The notes under the pieces are model-generated. The model saw only the letters and a program-made list of their open reading frames with translations, was not told the origin of the DNA and did not search any database. Below, one piece after another: positions 8,033-16,356 of a stretch of DNA of 64,000 bases. The DNA lies in contig NZ_CP170554.1 of assembly GCF_042701255.1 (NCBI RefSeq), forward strand, positions 2,976,001 to 3,040,000, read 5' to 3'. This stretch comes from Tahibacter sp042701255. GTDB taxonomy: Bacteria; Pseudomonadota; Gammaproteobacteria; Xanthomonadales; Rhodanobacteraceae. The first letter of the stretch is position 1; every line of letters begins with the position of its first letter. Made by a program: the position numbers and the translations under genes.

Positions 8033-10786
8033 GTGAACCGCCCGCTGCCTCGGCCGCTGCAGCCCGAGACCTGGCTGCGTCTCAAGGAACACGTGGCGGA
8101 CCTGGCAGAACTGGACGGCGCCGCGCGCGATGCCGCGCTGGCGCGTCTGCCGCTCGATCCGACCGACAGGCGCTGGCTGGCCGAACTGCTGGCGCCGCTG
8201 GCCGACGAGGACCGCCGCCTGCGCGAGCCGGCGCAGCTGCCGCCGCAGACCGACGCCGATGTGCCGCTGCGCTGGCGCGACGGCGACAGCATCGGCGCCT
8301 ACCGCATCGAAGGTCTCCTCGGCCGCGGCGGCATGGGCGAGGTGTACCGGGCGCGTCCGCTGGCCGGCGGCGCGGCCGTCGCGCTCAAGGTGCTTCGTGC
8401 AGGTCTGGAACAAAGCCACTACGCGCACTTTTCCGGTCACGAGCTGCGTGTGCTGCAACGCCTCGACGATCCGCGCATCGCACATTTCATCGAAGCCTTT
8501 TCGCTGCCCGACGTCGGCATCTGTCTCGTGCTCGAGCTGGTCGTCGGCGAGCCGCTGCAGACCTACTGCCGCAGCCGTCGCTTCGGGGTCGACGCACGCC
8601 TGAAGCTGTTCCTCGAGGTATGCCACGCGGTAGCCGGCGCCCACCGCCAGCTGGTCGTGCATCGCGACCTGAAGCCGAGCAACGTGCTGGTGACTCCCGA
8701 GGGCCAGGTGAAGCTGCTCGATTTCGGCGTCGCCAAGCTGCTCGATGCCGACGACACCCAGACGCAGACCCACGGCGGCCTGTGCACGCTGGAGTACGCC
8801 GCGCCCGAGCAAGTGCTGCGCGAGCCGGTGTCGACAGCGACCGACATCTATTCGCTGGGTGTGCTGCTCTATCAGCTCGTCACCGACGTGAGCCCTTATC
8901 CGCGCGCGGCGCAGGGCCTGCTGGTAAAGGCGGTACTGAACGATCCGCCGCAGCCGCTCGCCGCGGCGCTGCTGCGCGCGCGTGCGCAGGGCAGGGAGCC
9001 GCCTGCGGCGACGCTCGATCGCGATCTGGAACGCATCGTCGCCCGTGCGATGGAGAAGGAACCGGCCAATCGCTACCTCAGCACGACCGACCTCGCCTCC
9101 GACGTCCAGGCCGTGCTCGACGGCCGGCCGATCCAGGGTGGCGGCGGCACGCTTTACCGCTTCTCGAAGTTTCTGCGCCGGCATCGTGCCGTTGCGCTCG
9201 GGACGGGAGTGGCGGCGGTGTCGCTGCTGGCGGCGACCGGCATCAGTTTCTACGCGGCCGAGCGCACTGCCCGGCAGGCGCACCGCGCCGACGTCGCCAA
9301 CCGCTTTCTGTTGACCGTGCTCGATCTCAACGACGTCTACAGCGGCCGGCGGCGCGGCGAGGCCAGCCTCGACGACGTGCTCACCGACGCCGTGGCGCGC
9401 GCCCGCGTCGACTTGCGCGACGAGCCGCAGGTACGCGCCGATGTGCTCGGCCAGCTCGGCGAGGCGCTGGAACATCGCGGCCGGCTCACAGCCGCGCTGG
9501 ACGCCAAAACGGAGGCCAACGCCGTTCGCGCCGCCGATCCCGAACGCGACAGCTACGAATACGCGGCCGGGCTCAATGCGCTGGCCAGTGTGGAGATGGG
9601 CCTCAGCCGCTTCGAAGCGGCGCAGGGCCATTTGCAGGAGGCGCTGCAGGAAAGCCTCGACCATCCGGTCGACGATCGGCGCGCGCTGCTCGGCAGCTAT
9701 GCGGGCCTCAGCCGCTGGGCCAGCCTGCACGGCGACGCGCAGACCTCGCTGCGCTGGGACGACCGGCTCATCGAGGCGCGCCGCGCCAGCGAAGGCGAGG
9801 ACAGCGTGGACCTGGCGATGGACTACAACCGGCGCGGCGCAAGCCTCGTCCTGCTCAATCGCTATGCCGAAGCGAGCGAGTCGTTCCGGCGCGGCCTGCG
9901 CATCGTCGAGCGGCGCCTCGGCACGACGCACATGCGCTACGGCGCCCTGAGTTACGGCCTGGCCGCGAGCCTGGTGCAGCAGGGTCGGTTCGGCGAGGCG
10001 CGCGCGGCGCTGGCCAGCGCAGGTGCCGCGCTGGTCGACCGGGACGACCCGCGCATCGTGAGCCCGTTCGGCGCGGCCGCGGAACGGCTGCAGGCACAGC
10101 TCGACTTCGTCGGCGGCGACTATGCCGCGGCGCGCGCGCGCATGGAGACGGTCATCGCCGCGACGCCCCATATCAGCCCGGTCACGCTCGGCGCCTCGCT
10201 GATCCTCATGGGACGCATCGAGCTGGCGCAGGGTGATGCCGCCGCCGCCGGCGCGCGCTACGCCGAAGCGGAACGACAGTTCGTGGACAACGGACGCCCG
10301 CAGCATCCGCAGCGCTGGCTCGCGCGGGGCCTCGGCGGCCTGGCACGCGTGGCGCAGGGCGACCGCGACGGCGGCGAGGCGCAGACGGAGCAGGCGCTCG
10401 CGCAGCTGGGCGGCGGCGGCGACACGGCCGGCGCGGAACAGGCCGAACTCGCGCTCGCGAGCGGCGGCGCGGCACGGCGGCGCGGCAATCTCATGCTGGC
10501 TTATGCGCGCCATGCACAGGCGCAGGCGATCCAGCGCCGCAGCGGCTGGCTCGGTGAACTCGGTGCGGCGAGCGTCGATGCGGAGCGAGTGCAGGATACG
10601 CTGGCCGGCAGCACCGATTTCACCGAACGCAGCCTTTCCCGCGAACGGCTGGCCGGCATTGTCGCGACACTCGCGCGCATCAATCCCAGCGACCCGCGCC
10701 TGCCGGTGCTGATCGCCCTGCGTGACGCCGGCAACGGCTATATCCTGTCCCACGGCGCCGCGCCGCCTCGTGCGCCGCGACGCTGA
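8033..10786 (+). CDS. Membrane Ser/Thr protein kinase (Hanks type) with TPR-like C-terminal region
   Basis: A ~917-residue kinase. The GTG start at 8033 follows GTGAGG; an ATG at 7973 is the alternative. The catalytic domain lies at about residues 88-350: Gly loop GRGGMGEVYRA, VALKVL (Lys119), HRDLKPSNV (210-218), LDFGVAKL (DFG 230-232) and APEQV. One membrane segment follows near 384-405 (VALGTGVAAVSLLAA). About 500 residues beyond it are helical, Leu/Ala-rich TPR-like repeats, probably periplasmic and sensory. The ECF sigma factor gene begins 36 bases downstream. Kinases of this layout (PknS of Xanthomonas citri) activate a neighbouring ECF factor by phosphorylation; that role here is inferred. 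Confidence 0.9.
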   Translation: MNRPLPRPLQPETWLRLKEHVADLAELDGAARDAALARLPLDPTDRRWLAELLAPLADEDRRLREPAQLPPQTDADVPLRWRDGDSIGAYRIEGLLGRGGMGEVYRARPLAGGAAVALKVLRAGLEQSHYAHFSGHELRVLQRLDDPRIAHFIEAFSLPDVGICLVLELVVGEPLQTYCRSRRFGVDARLKLFLEVCHAVAGAHRQLVVHRDLKPSNVLVTPEGQVKLLDFGVAKLLDADDTQTQTHGGLCTLEYAAPEQVLREPVSTATDIYSLGVLLYQLVTDVSPYPRAAQGLLVKAVLNDPPQPLAAALLRARAQGREPPAATLDRDLERIVARAMEKEPANRYLSTTDLASDVQAVLDGRPIQGGGGTLYRFSKFLRRHRAVALGTGVAAVSLLAATGISFYAAERTARQAHRADVANRFLLTVLDLNDVYSGRRRGEASLDDVLTDAVARARVDLRDEPQVRADVLGQLGEALEHRGRLTAALDAKTEANAVRAADPERDSYEYAAGLNALASVEMGLSRFEAAQGHLQEALQESLDHPVDDRRALLGSYAGLSRWASLHGDAQTSLRWDDRLIEARRASEGEDSVDLAMDYNRRGASLVLLNRYAEASESFRRGLRIVERRLGTTHMRYGALSYGLAASLVQQGRFGEARAALASAGAALVDRDDPRIVSPFGAAAERLQAQLDFVGGDYAAARARMETVIAATPHISPVTLGASLILMGRIELAQGDAAAAGARYAEAERQFVDNGRPQHPQRWLARGLGGLARVAQGDRDGGEAQTEQALAQLGGGGDTAGAEQAELALASGGAARRRGNLMLAYARHAQAQAIQRRSGWLGELGAASVDAERVQDTLAGSTDFTERSLSRERLAGIVATLARINPSDPRLPVLIALRDAGNGYILSHGAAPPRAPRR

Positions 10787-10822
10787 TGGGCGTATCCACA
10801 GATCCAGCGATGCCTGCCGCCC

Positions 10823-11389
10823 ATGTCGACCGACCTTGAAGAACTGACCGGTCTGCTCAACCTCGCTCTCGCCGGCGATGTCGCAGCCAGCGAGCGTGCC
10901 TTCGCGCTCGTCTATGCCGAAATGCGCCGCTGCGCGCAGCGCCAGATGCGCGGACAGAACGACGCGCTCACCCTGAGTCCGACCGTGCTGGTCAACGAGG
11001 CCTACCTCAAGCTCAGCGCCGGCGCCGCGCGCTCCCTCAACGACCGGGGGCATTTCTATTCGCTGGCCGCGCGCGCGATGCGCCAGGTGCTGCTCGACCA
11101 CCAGCGCGCCAGTCAGGTGATCAAACGCGGCGGCGGCGTGGCACATGTGGAACTGACCGACAAGCTGTTCGATGCCGAGGGCGAAGCGCTGGACTACTTC
11201 GCGCTGGAGCAGGCACTGAGCGCACTGCGCCAGATCGATGCGCGCGCGGCCACGGTCGTCGACTGGCATTTCTTTGCCGGCCTGAATTTCATCCAGATCG
11301 CCGACCTGCTGCAGGTCAGCGACAAGACGGCGCGCCGCGACTGGGACAGCGCGCGCGCGTTCCTGCTGATGCAGTTGTCGGCGCGCTGA
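10823..11389 (+). CDS. ECF-type RNA polymerase sigma factor (TIGR02999-like)
   Basis: A 188-residue sigma factor with region 2 (about residues 25-95) and a helix-turn-helix region 4 near the end (GLNFIQIADLLQVSDKTARR). Region 2.2 reads LSPTVLVNEAYLKL and lacks the Asp/Glu cluster (DAEDLVQE) of ordinary ECF factors. That is the mark of the group associated with Hanks kinases, in which phosphorylation near this site supplies the negative charge; Ser52 and Thr54 are the candidates. No anti-sigma gene is present. The kinase lies immediately upstream on the same strand, likely in one transcript. Target promoters are unknown. Confidence 0.92.
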   Translation: MSTDLEELTGLLNLALAGDVAASERAFALVYAEMRRCAQRQMRGQNDALTLSPTVLVNEAYLKLSAGAARSLNDRGHFYSLAARAMRQVLLDHQRASQVIKRGGGVAHVELTDKLFDAEGEALDYFALEQALSALRQIDARAATVVDWHFFAGLNFIQIADLLQVSDKTARRDWDSARAFLLMQLSAR

Positions 11390-11454
11390 GTTTTTTCTGC
11401 CGCAGCCGCAACCGCAACCGGAGCGCGATTCACCTCGGGCGGTGTTCCGCCCGG

Positions 11455-11645
11455 CAACGGCGAGCCGGCGCGTCACGAGCTCCGGCACGATCTCGGCATT
11501 CTCGCGATGCGGCACGCGGCAATAGCCTTCGATGATCTGCAGGGGCGCGGGCACGGCGAGCGTCGCGGCCATATGCTGCGGATGTAATGCCGAGCCGTAT
11601 TCGTCCTGGTCGCCGTGCAGCACGGGCACGGGGCACTGCACGCTT
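11455..11645 (-). pseudogene. Remnant of an alpha/beta hydrolase C-terminus
   Basis: On the minus strand the frame reads VQCPVPVLHGDQDEYGS, then LQIIEGYCRVPHRENAEIV and PELVTRRLA. This is the end of an alpha/beta hydrolase: the strand and acid loop (HGDQDEYG, catalytic Asp region) and the catalytic-His loop, normally G-x-C-GH-x-PH-R. Here the GH has become YCRV, so the nucleophile-partner His is lost, and no stop closes the frame. The N-terminal part is not found upstream. It fills much of the gap between the sigma factor and the next gene. Confidence 0.55.
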
Positions 11646-11918
11646 TGCCGATGTCCGCTTCCGGCCGAAAGTCTGGTCCTGTGGTCGAGGGGCCAATCCG
11701 CGGCTCGGTCTGCCGATGCCGGCGACCCTCGGCACCTGTGCCAGAGCTCTGCCGCCAATGCGCAGATCGGATGCGCGGTACCATGTGCGGATCTCTGATT
11801 TGCTGGCGGGAACGGACGCATGGCCTCTCGATCCGCATCGATCGCCGCCGCGCAGCAGACGGTCGATACGGCGTGGCGCGCACGGCGTTTTTCGTGCACT
11901 GACGAGACGGAGAATCGA

Positions 11919-13493
11919 ATGGACGTCGTGAACCTGATCGCGCCTCGCGTGCGGGAACCCGGCAGTGATCCGCTGGCGTGCACGCGGCGGCAAAGCGCTG
12001 TGCAGGCTGCAGCGCCGGGACGGCGCAGCGGCAATGCGGTCGCCGTGTGGATCTGCGCGCTGCTGCTCGCGCTGACCGGTGCGCTGTCCGGCGCCGCGCT
12101 CGCGAAGGAGGAGGCGAGCCGTGCGCTGACGCGGCAGCTCGAACTCAACCGGCAGCGCTACGGCATCGCCGGTCAGGCGCTGCTCGTGATGCACGACGGA
12201 CGCGTGGTGTTCCGCGGCGTGAACGGCCAGGCCGACCTGCAGACGCGCGAGCGGCTCGACCTCGACGCGGTGTTTGCCGGCTACTCGCTGAGCAAGCTGT
12301 TCGTCAGCACCCTGGTGCTGCAGCTCGTCGAGCAGGGCAAGGTGGATCTGGAACGGCCCGCCAGCGCCTATCTGCAGGGTCTGCCGGCGCGCTGGCAGGC
12401 CATCACGGTGCGCGACTTTCTCGATCACAGCTCCGGCGTGCCGGAATATTTCGACAACCGGCAAGGCGAGATGGCCGATCCGGCGAGCCTGCGTTTTCCC
12501 GCTGAAGTACAGGCCGTATTCGCCGCGCTCGCGGACGAACCGCTGCAATTCGCACCGGGCAGCGACACGCGCTATACGCAGACCAATTATCTCGTGCTCG
12601 CCGCGCTGCTCGCGGCCCACTACGGCAAGCCGTACGCGCAGGTGGCCGAGGAGCGCATCGTTCGCCGGCTCGGCCTGCGCCATACCTGGCTGGGCCCGGC
12701 GGCCCTGCCGGCGCAGGGCGTCGTGACGAACTACATCGGCCGGAACGGCCGCCTCGAGCGCGATACGGACGTGGCCTGGCCGACGTATGCCTACGGCCAC
12801 GCCGCTCTCTATCTGACCCTGGACGATCTCGCGCGCTTCCTGCAGGCCGTCTCCGCGGGCGAGCTCGTCGGCAAAGCCACGCTGCAGCAGGCCTGGCAGC
12901 CGCGCCGGCTGTCCAACGGGCGACGCGGCTGGTTTGCCGCCGGCTGGGAATACGGCGAAAGCAGCGGCTATCGGCAGGTGGGTCACGACGGCGGCGCGCG
13001 CGACCGGATACGCATCCTGTTCGAGGATTCGCTGGACGGCGAGGTCTACATCGTCGTCTATCTGACCAACGGCAGCGCACGCAACGTCTGGACACGCACG
13101 CTCGTGGACAGCGCGCTCGCCGCGGTCGCACCGCAGCGGTTCCGGCGCGAGGCGCTGTCGGAACGGTTGATCGCGTATGCGTTGCAGACCGCTGCGCCGC
13201 GCGAAGTGCGCGCTCAGGCCCGTGCGATCCGCGCCGCTGCCGGTCTCGGCGACGCCGAACTGGAGCGTGCCGTCAACGACACCGGTTACGCGATCCGCGA
13301 AAACTTCGGCGTCGATGCCGCGTTGCGCGTGTTCGAATTGAACACGGCGCTGTTTCCGCAGTCGGCCAACGTCTGGGACAGTCTGGCCGAGGCGTATACG
13401 GCAAAGGGACATACGGAAAAGGCGCAGACGCTGCATGAAAAATCGCGCGCTCTTTCGACGCGCGCATCGGAGCGTGAGGCCACGGGAAGGTGA
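11919..13493 (+). CDS. Membrane-anchored serine hydrolase (beta-lactamase-like) with C-terminal TPR segment
   Basis: A 524-residue protein. A basic 40-residue leader precedes one hydrophobic segment (VAVWICALLLALTGALSGAA, signal or anchor). The hydrolase domain shows S-x-x-K in YSLSKLF (Ser123, Lys126), the tyrosine motif YTQTNY and the H-x-G-like GHDGGARD. The final ~70 residues form a TPR-like hairpin (ALRVFELNTALFPQSANVWD, SLAEAYTAKGHTEKA), a common tail in this family. A start at 11919 is chosen for GAGACGGAGA upstream. It differs from the hydrolase at 551 in having the TPR tail, so the two are not a recent duplication. Substrate unknown. Confidence 0.88.
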   Translation: MDVVNLIAPRVREPGSDPLACTRRQSAVQAAAPGRRSGNAVAVWICALLLALTGALSGAALAKEEASRALTRQLELNRQRYGIAGQALLVMHDGRVVFRGVNGQADLQTRERLDLDAVFAGYSLSKLFVSTLVLQLVEQGKVDLERPASAYLQGLPARWQAITVRDFLDHSSGVPEYFDNRQGEMADPASLRFPAEVQAVFAALADEPLQFAPGSDTRYTQTNYLVLAALLAAHYGKPYAQVAEERIVRRLGLRHTWLGPAALPAQGVVTNYIGRNGRLERDTDVAWPTYAYGHAALYLTLDDLARFLQAVSAGELVGKATLQQAWQPRRLSNGRRGWFAAGWEYGESSGYRQVGHDGGARDRIRILFEDSLDGEVYIVVYLTNGSARNVWTRTLVDSALAAVAPQRFRREALSERLIAYALQTAAPREVRAQARAIRAAAGLGDAELERAVNDTGYAIRENFGVDAALRVFELNTALFPQSANVWDSLAEAYTAKGHTEKAQTLHEKSRALSTRASEREATGR

Positions 13494-13728
13494 AGTGCCG
13501 GCCTGCGATCGGGCAGGGCAGGGGAGGAAGAACCCGACGAGCGGTTCGTCCGATTCGTGCAAGACGACGACGGTGCCCGCGCGCATAGTGCGGGCGAAAA
13601 CGCCGGAAGCCGCGGTCCGCTTTCAGTAACGGTCTCGAATGACGATCTGCGGCCCGGGATCGAGGGCATAGCACACCGTCGTGCAGACCGCCGGAATCGG
13701 CGGGCCCATCCGTCGAAGAGGTGATGGC

Positions 13729-14364
13729 ATGAAACCCGAACACCCCGCTGCATCCGTCGATCCGCGCGAGCCTTCGCTGCGCGGCGCCTCGCTGGCCGAT
13801 GTCTCGGCACGCGGATTTCCACGCCCGGAAAGCGTGACCGTCGTGATCCGCCATCGCGTGCGCGCCGAGGCCGTGGCCGACTACGAGCAATGGCTGCAGC
13901 GCATCGTGCCGGTCGCGCAGCGCTTTCCGGGACATCGCGGCGTGGATGTGATCCGCCCGGCGCCGGGTTCGTCGCTGTATACCGTGACGATACGCTTCGA
14001 CTCCCTCGCACATGCGGACGACTGGTTCCAGTCCTCGGCGCGGCAGACCCTGCTCGCCGAACTGACGCCGCTGCTCGCGCAGGAAGAGCAGCGCGAGATC
14101 GTGACCGGTCTGGAATTCTGGTTCCGTCCGGAGCCGGGACAGAAGCCCGCCCGGCGCTACAAGCAGTTCCTGCTCACCTTGTCCGTGATCTTTCCGCTGA
14201 CCCTGCTCGTGCCCGTGCCGGTTCACTGGCTGGCGCAGCGCTGGCCCTGGCTCGGCAACACGATCCTGCAGCATCTGCTCGTCGCTGCCGCGATCGTCGG
14301 ACTCATGACCTACGTGCTGATGCCGCGACTGACCCGCTGGGTCGCGCGCTGGCTGTATGGCTGA
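13729..14364 (+). CDS. Antibiotic biosynthesis monooxygenase (ABM) domain membrane protein
   Basis: A 211-residue protein. An N-terminal ABM-type ferredoxin-like domain (about residues 35-130; VTVVIRHRVRAEAVADYEQW, FPGHRGVDVIRP, WFQSSARQTLL) is followed by two membrane segments (FLLTLSVIFPLTLLVPVPV and ILQHLLVAAAIVGLMTYVL). The same architecture is widespread in proteobacteria and is not tied to antibiotic synthesis despite the domain name. The start at 13729 follows GAGGTG. Its function is unknown. Confidence 0.85.
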   Translation: MKPEHPAASVDPREPSLRGASLADVSARGFPRPESVTVVIRHRVRAEAVADYEQWLQRIVPVAQRFPGHRGVDVIRPAPGSSLYTVTIRFDSLAHADDWFQSSARQTLLAELTPLLAQEEQREIVTGLEFWFRPEPGQKPARRYKQFLLTLSVIFPLTLLVPVPVHWLAQRWPWLGNTILQHLLVAAAIVGLMTYVLMPRLTRWVARWLYG

Positions 14365-14530
14365 AGCCGTCCGTTCGCGACCTCGTGCGGCGTCGCGCTG
14401 CGAGGGATCGCGTTCGCCCCGCGAATCCGATGATGCAGTCCTGCAGGAGACAACAGTATCGGCGGCCCGCACACGCATGTCGCGCGTCACCCTTTCCGCA
14501 CGCCGCGGAATCGCGCATGCTTGCACGCCT

Positions 14531-14617
14531 GCCCCGATGGCGAAATCGGTAGACGCAACGGACTTAAAATCCGTCGATCGCAAGGTCATGCCGGTTCGAG
14601 TCCGGCTCGGGGCACCA
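14531..14617 (+). tRNA. tRNA-Leu (anticodon TAA)
   Basis: An 87-nt class II tRNA. Acceptor strands GCCCCGA/TCGGGGC pair, the anticodon stem-loop ACGGACTTAAAATCCGT places TAA in the loop, a long variable arm follows, the T-loop is GGTTCGAGTCC, and the CCA end is encoded (14615-14617). It reads UUA/UUG leucine codons. A GC-rich hairpin (14612-14637) overlaps and follows the 3' end. No integrase or repeated tRNA end is seen nearby. Confidence 0.97.
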
Positions 14618-15011
14618 GGCGGCTGTCCGCCAGGTGCACAGGAAGCGGCGCCGCTACGGTGCGTCGAGGTCGAGCGGCAGCCGTGATCCCGCGACCGCGA
14701 TGCATCCGTGGCATTCGGCGAGGCTCATGTCGTGTGGTTCTCTCGCGACTCGATGCCTTGATGTTGCATTCCGAGTTGCAGGATGCGCTGGAACACTGCA
14801 TCGCCGTCTATGCGTTGCCCGCGCGCGCGATGACCAGCGCCGATCTCTGAGCGCGGCGTAGTTGTCGACTCCGCATCGCGTTCGGCTTCGCGCGATCCGA
14901 TCGGAATACGCCGTGTGGCGCGCGTTCAGCCCCGAGAAACTGCCGTGCAACATCGCTGCGGCATGCTTGGTGTCGCGGCAACCAGGGCCGCGAGCCTCAG
15001 GGGGCTGCGTC
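14618..15011. other. Intergenic region before the PstS-like gene
   Basis: About 390 bases with no convincing gene. Beyond the hairpin next to the tRNA end I see no clear promoter or Pho box. Confidence 0.4.
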
Positions 15012-16028
15012 ATGCACGTCGTGTTTCGCCGCGTCGCGGTGTTGTGTCTGTTCGTCGGCGCCGCGTGCGCTGCGCCGTTCGCGGTTGCGCAGAACACGGT
15101 CAGCGGTGCCGGGTCGACATTCGTCGAGCCGGTGCTGACGAAATGGGCGGCGCAGTGGTCGCAGCAGAACAAGGCCGCGATCGTCTACGAAGGCGTCGGC
15201 TCCGGCGCCGGCATCGACAGGCTCAAGGCCGGTCGCGTGGATTTCGCCGCGACCGACGCGCCGCTCGAGGACGACGAGCTGAAGGCCGGTGGCTGGCGTC
15301 AGTTTCCCGTCGTCGCCGGCGGCATCGTGCCGGTGACGAATCTGCGCGGCGTCGGGCGCAAGCGTCTGCGTCTGACCGGGCCGCTGCTCGCGCAGATCTT
15401 CCAGGGCCGGATCACGCGCTGGAACGATCCGGCGCTGCAGGCCGTCAACACGACGTTCACCTTGCCGGATGAACCGATCAACGTCGTGCGCCGTGGCGAC
15501 AGTTCGGGCATCACGTACAACTTCACCGCGTATCTGTCCAAGGTCAGTCCCGAATGGGCGGCAATGCTAGGCACCGGCAAGACCGTGAAATGGCCGGTCG
15601 GCATCGCGGCCGACGGCAATGCGGGGCTCGGTCAGCGCGTCATCGCGACGCCGTTCGCCATCGGCTATGTCGAATACGGCTACGCGCTGCAGCACGAGAT
15701 GCAGATCGTCAATCTCTACGCGACGACCGAGCGCGCGATATCGCCGACCCAGACCACGATACGCAATGCGCTCGAATCGGCCGACTGGCGCAGTGCGGCG
15801 GAATTCAACCTGCTGCTCGTCGGCATCCAGGGCACCGACACCTGGCCGATCGCCGCAAGCACCTGGATCGTCCTGCCGCGCGACGCGCAGAAATCGCAGA
15901 GCGTGCGCGCGGCGCTGGCCTTCTTCGACTGGGCCTTGCAGCGCGGCGGCGAGACCGCCGATGCGCTGGGCTATACGCCGCTGCCGCCGGGGCTGGTCGG
16001 GCTGATCCGCGAGTCCTGGAAGCGCTGA
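15012..16028 (+). CDS. pstS: PstS-like phosphate ABC transporter substrate-binding protein
   Basis: A 338-residue periplasmic binding protein. It has a signal peptide (MHVVFRRVAVLCLFVGAACA) and the hallmark PstS motifs: GAGSTFVEPVLTKWA, the helix-start loop GSGAGIDRLKAGRVDFAATD, ITRWNDP and RRGDSSGITYNFTAYL, which line the phosphate site. Length and order match PstS. It is a stand-alone gene: no pstC, pstA, pstB or phoU lies within the window. Instead the next plus-strand genes are the large unknown proteins at 16357 and 18864. It may serve a high-affinity transporter encoded elsewhere or work with its neighbours. Confidence 0.9.
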   Translation: MHVVFRRVAVLCLFVGAACAAPFAVAQNTVSGAGSTFVEPVLTKWAAQWSQQNKAAIVYEGVGSGAGIDRLKAGRVDFAATDAPLEDDELKAGGWRQFPVVAGGIVPVTNLRGVGRKRLRLTGPLLAQIFQGRITRWNDPALQAVNTTFTLPDEPINVVRRGDSSGITYNFTAYLSKVSPEWAAMLGTGKTVKWPVGIAADGNAGLGQRVIATPFAIGYVEYGYALQHEMQIVNLYATTERAISPTQTTIRNALESADWRSAAEFNLLLVGIQGTDTWPIAASTWIVLPRDAQKSQSVRAALAFFDWALQRGGETADALGYTPLPPGLVGLIRESWKR

Positions 16029-16356
16029 GCGATCCGCGGCATCGGATTGCGCGAGCGGCGCCGAAGCCCGTTGTCGTATCTCGTCGTCGTGAGTCGCGTC
16101 GCGGCCCGCCGGTGGCGCGTGGCGCCGTTGCCGCCTCGGGTTCACGTGCAGGCATCGCCCGCGTCGATGCGGACGATGATCCGCGGCTGTCGCGCCGATC
16201 CGGCGTCTGTGCGGCTGCCGCTTCGTCACGGTCATCGTCGCCGCCGCTGAGAGGTCTGCTGCGCGCAGGGCAGTGAAGCGGGGACGCCCGCCGCCGTTCG
16301 CGATGGGCCACGTCGCCGCCGTCGGCGTCGACGTTCCGCCTACCGGACCGCCTGCG

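Noticed and set aside
7910..12148. Very long open frame on the minus strand (over 1,400 codons)
   Set aside because: Antisense to the kinase and sigma genes; Arg/Gln/His-rich translation without domains, a by-product of high GC. Only the hydrolase remnant near 11455-11645 is meaningful.
14531..14617. tRNA-Leu as an attachment site of a genomic island
   Set aside because: No integrase gene and no repeat of the tRNA 3' end seen downstream.
15012..16028. PstS as the head of a pst transport operon
   Set aside because: The following genes are unrelated to pstC/A/B/phoU.
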